Assembly: GCA_024695315.1 (NCBI GenBank)
Contig: JAILIJ010000255.1
Coordinates: 1-5,594, forward strand
DNA: 5,594 nucleotides
Source of the DNA: Bacteroidaceae bacterium
GTDB taxonomy: Bacteria > Bacteroidota > Bacteroidia > Bacteroidales > Bacteroidaceae
Direction: 5' to 3'
Shown here: positions 1 through 5,594 of the stretch, in pieces
Position numbering within the stretch: the stretch's first letter is position 1
How the letters are laid out: every line of letters begins with the position of its first letter
The notes under the pieces: generated by a model
Seen by the model: the letters and a program-made list of their open reading frames with translations, nothing else
What the model was told of the DNA's origin: nothing
The model's database searches: none
Translations under genes and position numbers: made by a program

Positions 1-1
1 G

Positions 2-3000
2 TTCGTGTTCCTCTCAATACTTATTTACTTGCCACCAGTACAGAGGGCGGCAGTCAACTGGGCATCTGGTTACCTGTCTGATGAGATGGGTATGGAGGTG
101 ACTGTGGATGATGTGTGCCTCAAGTTCCCGCTTGACCTCCGCATGGGAGGCATGGTGGCTGTGCAGGATGGCGACACGATACTCAATGCCGAGAAACTGG
201 ACGTGAGCATAAGGATGATGCCTCTGTTCAGAAGCAAGTTGGATATAGATGGTGTGTGTCTTAGAAATACGAAGATATATACTCGCGACCTCATTGAAGC
301 ATGTCTTGTGAAGGGCTTTGTCGGGGAGTTGGGGCTCAATTCTCATTTTACGGATCTCTCAAACGAGAATGCCGTTCTGTCAAAGGTTTGGCTTGACGAT
401 GCGGATATAGCTATTGTGTTAGCCGATTCTGTTCCTGAAGACACGACAACGAGCGAACCTGTTACTTGGAAGGTGCAGTTGAGTGACATTGCTGCCGAGA
501 ATGTCAGTTTGAAACTTAATACAGGAGTATGGGATTCTATTAGCTCTAAGTGGATAGTAGACAGGGGCGAGGATGCTATGGATATAAAAGCGCATTTAGG
601 AAAGGCTAATGTCTATGGTTCGCTCGATTTGGCTAAGGAGGTATATAAGATTGATAAGGTTAGACTGGAAGGCTCATCCCTCAGCTATGCTAATATGGTT
701 TCTTTTACAGAATTGGGAGCTGAAGTTGATTCTATAGAATATAAGGGAAATGGCGACTTGACACTTGCTATCAAGAATTTGGTTGGTAAGGAACAGTCTG
801 GCATACGTATAGCCGCTGTCAGTGGTCATGTTGCCATGGATAGTTTGGCTTTGAATGTTCCAGATCTAAATTTGAAGACCGACGACTCCAATATTGATTT
901 TTCGCTGAGGATGGACATGAATACCTTTGATTCTATTGCTCCCGGAACGTTATGTACAGATCTAAGAGCACAAATAGGCAAAGGTGACATTCTTGTGTCA
1001 ACCAAGATTGCTGAACGTTTTATGGAGGATGGAGCAGATTTGAAGGATGTTCGTCAGTTTTTGATACAAAATCTTTCTGTTAAACCTGTCGAAATAGATT
1101 TGTCGGCTGCAGGAAATATGGAAAATCTTACAGTCAGACGAATCCATGCATTCGCTGATCGTTTGCTAACCCTTGATGGGACGGCAAGCATAAGAGATGG
1201 TGCGCAGATAGAAGCAGACGCAAAAGCTACGTTGAAGTCTGCGAGGGTTAGACTTTCTGCTGATTATAATCTGAAAACCGAGTCATACTTGGCTGATGCC
1301 GAAGTATACGACTTTAAGTCAAATGACTGGGTTAAGATGGAAAGTCCTGTAAAACTTTCTGCTGAGTTGAAAGCTAATGGATGTGGTTTGGATGTCTTTT
1401 CACCAAAGACAAAGGCGAATATGTCTTTGACTCTTCCTGATGCACATATTGGACAGATAGATTTAAGTTCTATCAATGCTGAGTTGAATCTAAAGGAAGG
1501 TATGTTGGATGTTGATGCAACTTGTGATAATGACGTTCTAAAGACCTCTTTCGATCTCACTGGTATGGTGCTGAGAAAAGGTATTGATGCAGGCTTAAAT
1601 ATAGACTTATCACTTGTCGATCTCTACGGAATGGGCTTGTACGAAGTGCCTATGACAATACGTACCCAGGGGGACTTCACTTTGACAAGTAATCTCGATA
1701 ATCTCTATATGTGTGAGGCACATGTCGACGGACTGGATCTAGTGCTAGAGAAAGACAGCATGCACACCCAGGATTTTGACTTGAAGGCAGAGACTACGGT
1801 CGATTCAACTTACGCTAACCTTACTACAGGTGATTTGAGCCTTGACTTCCATACACCATATAACCTTTTTAAGTTGCTTGACAAGTTTGACAAACTTCAG
1901 GTAAAGGCAAATAAGCAGTTTAAGGATAAAGATTTGAATATAGACATCTTGAAGACTTACTTCCCTTATGTCTTTCTCAGGGCAAAGATGGGTAAGAAAA
2001 ATCCATTGTCTACAATCCTTAGGGCTTATGGTGTGCATTTCAACGATGTGAAGGCAAATGTGGATATGGGACCTGAGCGTGGCGTAACAGGAAATGTCCA
2101 TCTATATTCATTAAGATATGACACAATACGTGTAGACACGGCTTTTGTTGATATTTACCAAAATAGTCGTCAAATAGCATATAAAGCCGGTATTATATGT
2201 GGTGACCAGCCTATGTTTGAAGCCTTTAGTGCCTATATAGATGGTTATCTTGCTAAGGCGGAGTCAACGACACATTTCACCTTCTTCGATAAGTTCATGA
2301 GAAAGGGTGTGGATATAGGAGTCAAGTCTCACGGACATAATCCAGAGGTTTCTGACACCGTCGTAACCTTTAACCTATATCCTGATAAGCCTATTTTGGC
2401 ATATCGAGAATTTGATCTAAATGACAATAATTACGTTTGTTTCTTCAAGGATGGACATTGTGATGGTGATGTACAGTTACATTCATTGTCTGACAGGTGT
2501 GCCATTCTCCTGACAGCCGGTCTCAATAATTATAATAAACAGTGGGCGGATGTCGTTGTGGAATACCTCAATCTTCAAGAATTGGTGAGCGTATTGCCGT
2601 TTATGCCAAAGATATCAGGATACTTATATGCTAATGTCATGTTCAACCAGAACGAAAATGATGATAATTTCTGGATGGGAGGAACGGCTGGATTGGGCGA
2701 CTTCGTCTATGAGGGTATGCGAATTGGCAATATAGAAATGGACTACGACTATAAGCCAGAGGGGCTCACCAAACATAATGTTCAGGCTCAGGTAGTATAT
2801 AGTGGCGTTGATAAGAAGATAGAGGAGGGTGTTGATGTAGCTTACCTCAACGGATTATACGATGCAGAGGGAGACGGTTCTCTTGATGCTTCGTTGACTC
2901 TGCAGGACATACCTGTCGAATTGTTTAATCCATTTATCCCTGACAGGCTTGTAAGTTTGAGAGGAAATGTTGCTGGTGTACTATCTGTTAAGGGACCAAC

Positions 3001-4540
3001 TTCAGCGCTGGTATATAATGGTGATATAGTACCTACTGGCGTTCACGTAAGCAGCGACATGTACTCTGTCGACTTAGGATTGGCCAACGATACAATAAGC
3101 ATTAAGAATAGCAACCTTATCTTTGATAGGTTCAAGCTTTTCGGTTATGGCGAAAATCCTTTGACCATAAAAGGAAATGTAGATTTCTCTGACATGGAGA
3201 AGATGGACATCAACATGGCAGTATATGGTAGAAAGTTCAAACTTATAGAGTCAAAACGTACAGGAAAGTCACTTCTCTTTGGTGATGTCTATGCTGACTT
3301 CTTTACCAAGGTTACGGGAGAAATTAACGACCTGAAGGTACGTGGACTTCTTAACATATTAAGTTCTACAAATGTTACATATATCATGACGGACAATGCT
3401 ACACTTTCTCAGGGTGATCGTTTGGATGATATTGTCACTTTTGTGGATTTCTCTGTTCCGCCAGATAAAGATGCTGTACCAGTTAATAAATCATTTGCTG
3501 GTGTCGACATGCAGATGAGTTTGAATGTTGAGGATGGAGCCAAGTTCAACTGTGAGTTGTCACCCGATCGTCAGAGCTATGTGAACATTCAGGGGGGCGG
3601 TAATATTGTTATGAAGTTTACGCCTGAGGGAGTACTCTCTTTGCAGGGACGTCTTACAGTTAATGAGGGAGAGATGAAATATGACCTTCATGTCATACCT
3701 CGAAAGACATTTACAATAGAGAATGGAAGTTATGTGGAGTTTACGGGCGAACCGTTCAACCCAACACTTTTCATAGCTGCAAAGGAGCGTACTAAGGCCG
3801 TTGTTAGTTCTGCTGATGGAGCGAGCCGAAGCGTTACATTCGATGCTGGACTGAAGATTACCAATACACTTGAGAACATGGGACTTGAGTTTACCATTGA
3901 AGCTCCAGAAGACATTACTGTTCAGAATGAGTTGGCTGGTCTGTCAAAGGAAGAAAAGAATAAGCTCGCTGTGGCACTCTTAGCTACAGGCATGTATTTG
4001 TCAAGTACTAATTCTACAGGTTTTAGTGCGACAAATGCCTTGAATAACTACCTACAGAGTGAGATAAACAAGATTGCGGGTAGGGCTCTTGCTACTACTG
4101 TCAATGTAGAAATGGGATTGGAACAGACCACTCGTGACGATGGATCTAAAAAGACGGACTACTCGTTTAAGTTCTCTAAGCGTTTCTTCTCCGACCGACT
4201 TAACATTATTATTGGTGGAAAGGTAAGTTCAGATGGAGGTTCTACAACGAATGAGAGCGGCGCGTATATTGATGACGTATCACTTGAATGGCGACTGGAC
4301 GATGGTGGCTCGCGTTATGTAAGGATTTTCCACGAAAAGGATTATTCTAATCTTATAGAAGGTGAATTGGATAAGAATGGTGCTGGTATTGTTTTGAGAA
4401 AGAAAGTCGATTCTATTGGTGAATTGTTTATCTTTGGAAACAAGAAGCAGCAGACGCCTACTAGCAATGGTCGACAGACCGACACTCCTAAGCAGTCTGA
4501 TTCACAAAGAAAAGAAGATAGTAAAAATGAGAACAGATAA
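2..4540 (+). CDS. tamB: TamB-family translocation/assembly module protein (DUF490), 5' end cut by window edge
   Basis: This is the inner-membrane-anchored partner of a TamA/TamL outer-membrane protein. TamB proteins form a long beta-rich groove across the periplasm, with roles in outer-membrane protein assembly and inter-membrane phospholipid transport. Residue numbers count the GTG codon at position 5 as 1. Residues 1-9 are the hydrophobic end of a membrane helix, followed by PPVQ (10-13) and an AsmA/chorein-like start with the family pattern PLDLRMGG...VQDGDTILNAEKL (about 42-65). The middle, to about residue 1050, is alternating beta-strand sequence. From about 1051 (NPLTIKG) the conserved C-terminal TamB domain follows: KRTGKSLLFGDVYADF, GVDMQMSL (1166), NGSYVEFTGEPFNP (1240-1253), GLSKEEKNKLAVALLATG (1312 on) and TDYSFKFSKRFFSD (1384-1397). 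A 33-residue polar tail ends at TAA 4538-4540. The true start lies upstream: the frame is open to the edge and the helix is incomplete, so GTG at 5 is probably internal valine. Length fits Bacteroidota TamB. No frameshift or stop interrupts the frame. Family call firm; role inferred from family. Confidence 0.93.
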   Translation, partial: FVFLSILIYLPPVQRAAVNWASGYLSDEMGMEVTVDDVCLKFPLDLRMGGMVAVQDGDTILNAEKLDVSIRMMPLFRSKLDIDGVCLRNTKIYTRDLIEACLVKGFVGELGLNSHFTDLSNENAVLSKVWLDDADIAIVLADSVPEDTTTSEPVTWKVQLSDIAAENVSLKLNTGVWDSISSKWIVDRGEDAMDIKAHLGKANVYGSLDLAKEVYKIDKVRLEGSSLSYANMVSFTELGAEVDSIEYKGNGDLTLAIKNLVGKEQSGIRIAAVSGHVAMDSLALNVPDLNLKTDDSNIDFSLRMDMNTFDSIAPGTLCTDLRAQIGKGDILVSTKIAERFMEDGADLKDVRQFLIQNLSVKPVEIDLSAAGNMENLTVRRIHAFADRLLTLDGTASIRDGAQIEADAKATLKSARVRLSADYNLKTESYLADAEVYDFKSNDWVKMESPVKLSAELKANGCGLDVFSPKTKANMSLTLPDAHIGQIDLSSINAELNLKEGMLDVDATCDNDVLKTSFDLTGMVLRKGIDAGLNIDLSLVDLYGMGLYEVPMTIRTQGDFTLTSNLDNLYMCEAHVDGLDLVLEKDSMHTQDFDLKAETTVDSTYANLTTGDLSLDFHTPYNLFKLLDKFDKLQVKANKQFKDKDLNIDILKTYFPYVFLRAKMGKKNPLSTILRAYGVHFNDVKANVDMGPERGVTGNVHLYSLRYDTIRVDTAFVDIYQNSRQIAYKAGIICGDQPMFEAFSAYIDGYLAKAESTTHFTFFDKFMRKGVDIGVKSHGHNPEVSDTVVTFNLYPDKPILAYREFDLNDNNYVCFFKDGHCDGDVQLHSLSDRCAILLTAGLNNYNKQWADVVVEYLNLQELVSVLPFMPKISGYLYANVMFNQNENDDNFWMGGTAGLGDFVYEGMRIGNIEMDYDYKPEGLTKHNVQAQVVYSGVDKKIEEGVDVAYLNGLYDAEGDGSLDASLTLQDIPVELFNPFIPDRLVSLRGNVAGVLSVKGPTSALVYNGDIVPTGVHVSSDMYSVDLGLANDTISIKNSNLIFDRFKLFGYGENPLTIKGNVDFSDMEKMDINMAVYGRKFKLIESKRTGKSLLFGDVYADFFTKVTGEINDLKVRGLLNILSSTNVTYIMTDNATLSQGDRLDDIVTFVDFSVPPDKDAVPVNKSFAGVDMQMSLNVEDGAKFNCELSPDRQSYVNIQGGGNIVMKFTPEGVLSLQGRLTVNEGEMKYDLHVIPRKTFTIENGSYVEFTGEPFNPTLFIAAKERTKAVVSSADGASRSVTFDAGLKITNTLENMGLEFTIEAPEDITVQNELAGLSKEEKNKLAVALLATGMYLSSTNSTGFSATNALNNYLQSEINKIAGRALATTVNVEMGLEQTTRDDGSKKTDYSFKFSKRFFSDRLNIIIGGKVSSDGGSTTNESGAYIDDVSLEWRLDDGGSRYVRIFHEKDYSNLIEGELDKNGAGIVLRKKVDSIGELFIFGNKKQQTPTSNGRQTDTPKQSDSQRKEDSKNENR
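4439..4537 (+). other. Polar, probably disordered C-terminal tail of TamB
   Basis: The last 33 codons of tamB (residues 1479-1511, starting NKKQQTPTSNG and ending EDSKNENR) encode only Q, K, S, T, N, D, E, R, P and G, with no hydrophobic residue. The preceding strand (ELFIFG, 1473-1478) looks like the real end of the folded C-terminal domain. In TamB proteins that end interacts with the outer-membrane partner, so an extra flexible segment would sit near TamL. A role is not evident; it may be an unstructured linker without specific function. Confidence 0.6.
4507..4526 (+). promoter_or_regulatory. A-rich translation-initiation region before tamL, inside the end of tamB
   Basis: The 20 bases before ATG 4527 are almost all purine and mostly adenine, with no strong GGAGG element. 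Bacteroidota commonly initiate translation from A-rich, weakly structured leaders rather than from Shine-Dalgarno pairing, so this is a plausible initiation region for ATG 4527 or for ATG 4542 fifteen bases further on. It lies within the tamB tail codons, which points to translational coupling of the two genes. The same bases encode the lysine-rich tail of TamB, so the A-richness may simply reflect that protein sequence. Confidence 0.3.
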
Positions 4541-4541
4541 G

Positions 4542-4679
4542 ATGAAGATAAAAGATATTATCACACGGATATATGCCTTGTATGGATACTCACGACAGTT
4601 GATGCGGACCGGTCAAATACGTTTGGTAGGGGGTGCAGCAATTCTCGCGTTATCCTATGTCTTCATGTTCACTTCGTGT
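4542..4679 (+). other. Lipoprotein signal peptide of TamL, predicted acylation at Cys46
   Basis: The first 45 residues hold a basic n-region (K2, K4, R9, R18, R22, R27), a hydrophobic core from about L28 to F43 and the lipobox-like sequence F-T-S-C. Signal peptidase II would cleave before Cys46. Phenylalanine at -3 is less usual than leucine, but Bacteroidota lipoboxes are relaxed. The segment before the core is long for a signal peptide (about 27 residues). Starting at Met21 (ATG 4602) would instead give a standard 25-residue signal, so either the extended n-region is real or the annotated start is too early. The residues after the cysteine are S-T-T-S-N, with no acidic cluster until D-E-E at +8 to +10. 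Confidence 0.72.
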
Positions 4680-5594
4680 TCCACAACTTCCAATCTCCCT
4701 GATGAGGAAGTCCTTTATGCTGGTATAAATAAGATTAACTATGAGGATCGCAAAAATACTTATGATGAGAGTTTTGCCATCACAGAAGTTGAAGCCGCTT
4801 TGGCATACAAACCCAACGGCTCTTTTATGGGAAGCTCAAGTGTTCGTCATCCTTTTCCTATAGGTCTTTGGGTATATAATGCGTATGATAAGGATCATCA
4901 TGCAGGTATTAAGAAATGGTTGTATAACACATTTGGAACTCCGCCGGTTACAATCTCTACGGTCAATCCTGTCGCACGTACCAGAATCACCACCAACCTG
5001 CTGCAGAATTACGGTTATTTCCAGGGAAAAGTTAGTTATCAGCTTGACTCCATCAAGCCGCGAGAGCAGAAGATAACGTATAATGTTAAATTGGGACGAG
5101 CATACGTTTTAGACACCATTAAATATCTTTTCCCGCATTTGGAAGATAGCATCATACGCTCTTCACAAAATGAAAGTTATATAAGGTATGGAAATCAGTT
5201 TTCTGTACCTGACCTTCAGGCAGAAAAAGATCGTCTCGTTGATGAATTTCACAATAATGGGTTCTATTTTTATCGTCCTGACTATATAGCATATTTTGCA
5301 GACTCATCGTATATTCCTGGTAGGGTAAAACTACTTGTTGCACAGGATTTAGCTATGCCTAAGAAGGCTGGACATCAATACTATATTGGAGATATGAGTG
5401 CGAATATTCGTAGCAGCATTTCTTCTGGAAACTACCGTAGGGAATATGATGACACGCTAAATGCACACGGAATGCAGGTTGCATATCAGGGTAATAAGGT
5501 GCCTATAAAACCGTCTGTCATGTTTCGAAATTACCGATTTTGGAAGGGCATGATGTTCGACCAAAGTAAGGTTGACCATACCATTACAGGACTT
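4542..5594 (+). CDS. tamL: TamL: TamA/BamA (Omp85) family outer-membrane lipoprotein, 3' end cut by window edge
   Basis: This is the predicted outer-membrane partner of the TamB encoded just upstream. Only 351 codons from ATG 4542 are visible; Bacteroidota members run roughly 750-850 residues, so the C-terminal barrel lies outside. A hydrophobic segment (residues about 28-43) ends in FTSC, with the predicted lipid-bearing Cys46 (codon 4677-4679), followed by STTSNLPDEE, as in family lipoproteins. Periplasmic POTRA-like repeats follow: an incomplete first one (GINKINYED, about 60-80), one with the sequence QNYGYFQGKVSYQ (155-167), and one with FSVPDLQAEKDRL (220 on) then HNNGFYFYRPDY (about 237-248). 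The 'N-x-G-[YF]-[YF]' helix-turn-strand signature seen twice is typical of POTRA domains in BamA/TamA proteins. The frame stays open to the right edge. It starts one base after the tamB stop, or overlaps tamB by 14 bases if ATG 4527 (same frame, five extra codons) is used; ATG 4602 is a third option. Alternative: another Omp85 lipoprotein such as a BamA paralogue, but the tamB neighbour favours TamL. Confidence 0.87.
   Translation, partial: MKIKDIITRIYALYGYSRQLMRTGQIRLVGGAAILALSYVFMFTSCSTTSNLPDEEVLYAGINKINYEDRKNTYDESFAITEVEAALAYKPNGSFMGSSSVRHPFPIGLWVYNAYDKDHHAGIKKWLYNTFGTPPVTISTVNPVARTRITTNLLQNYGYFQGKVSYQLDSIKPREQKITYNVKLGRAYVLDTIKYLFPHLEDSIIRSSQNESYIRYGNQFSVPDLQAEKDRLVDEFHNNGFYFYRPDYIAYFADSSYIPGRVKLLVAQDLAMPKKAGHQYYIGDMSANIRSSISSGNYRREYDDTLNAHGMQVAYQGNKVPIKPSVMFRNYRFWKGMMFDQSKVDHTITGL

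Noticed and set aside
5..7. GTG as the start codon of tamB
   Set aside because: The frame continues upstream to the window edge, and starting here would truncate the membrane anchor; the codon is best read as an internal valine.
14..346. Two overlapping antisense open frames of 110 and 89 codons (14-346 and 70-339)
   Set aside because: They lie wholly opposite the conserved N-terminal domain of tamB; their sequences are rich in H, S and R with no recognisable domain, as expected from the complement of coding DNA.
1264..1560. Antisense open frame of 98 codons
   Set aside because: Wholly inside tamB on the other strand, no domain or signal recognised, and no initiation context seen.
1805..2101. 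Antisense open frame of 98 codons, rich in cysteine, histidine and hydrophobic residues
   Set aside because: Opposite tamB codons; the composition follows from the sense codons, and no membrane topology or family pattern is convincing.
3730..3915. Antisense open frame of 61 codons
   Set aside because: Opposite the most conserved part of the TamB C-terminal domain, with no independent support.
4879..5076. Plus-strand open frame of 65 codons
   Set aside because: It is in a different frame inside tamL, whose own frame is open and carries clear POTRA-like sequence across the same bases.
5152..5343. Antisense open frame of 63 codons
   Set aside because: Opposite the POTRA region of tamL; no domain, no initiation signal.
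1..5594. A previously undescribed system hidden in the window
   Set aside because: Both genes belong to recognised families in a known pairing, nearly every base is coding, and I saw no repeat array, mobile element, RNA structure or unexplained gene.

Overview
The window reads as a piece of a Bacteroidota chromosome, most likely Bacteroidales and plausibly a Prevotella-type species. The reasons are the protein types, the A-rich rather than Shine-Dalgarno-type sequence ahead of the second gene, the moderately AT-rich coding sequence, and a TamA-like protein that carries a lipoprotein signal. This placement rests on recognition of the protein families, not on a database search.

The layout is two co-directional genes on the + strand, both cut by the window edges, with almost no non-coding DNA. 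Positions 2-4540 hold the near-complete gene for a TamB-family protein (about 1,512 visible residues; only the first few residues are outside). Positions 4542-5594 hold the first 351 codons of a TamA/BamA (Omp85) superfamily outer-membrane protein of the lipoprotein type called TamL in Bacteroidota; its beta-barrel half lies beyond the right edge. The junction is one base (tamL start at 4542) or a 14-base overlap (alternative start at 4527), so the two are very probably one transcription unit.

The two products are expected to work as one envelope machine. TamB is anchored in the inner membrane by an N-terminal helix and spans the periplasm as a long beta-rich groove. Its C-terminal DUF490 domain docks on the POTRA domains of the TamA/TamL partner in the outer membrane. 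The pair is implicated in outer-membrane protein assembly and in lipid transport between the membranes.

I found no RNA gene, mobile element, CRISPR array, repeat array, promoter or terminator, and no sign of a new system. The points worth a second look are modest: the uncertain tamL start with its long pre-lipobox segment, the lack of an acidic surface-export signal right after the lipid-bearing cysteine, a polar tail on TamB, and a GC step near the 5' end.
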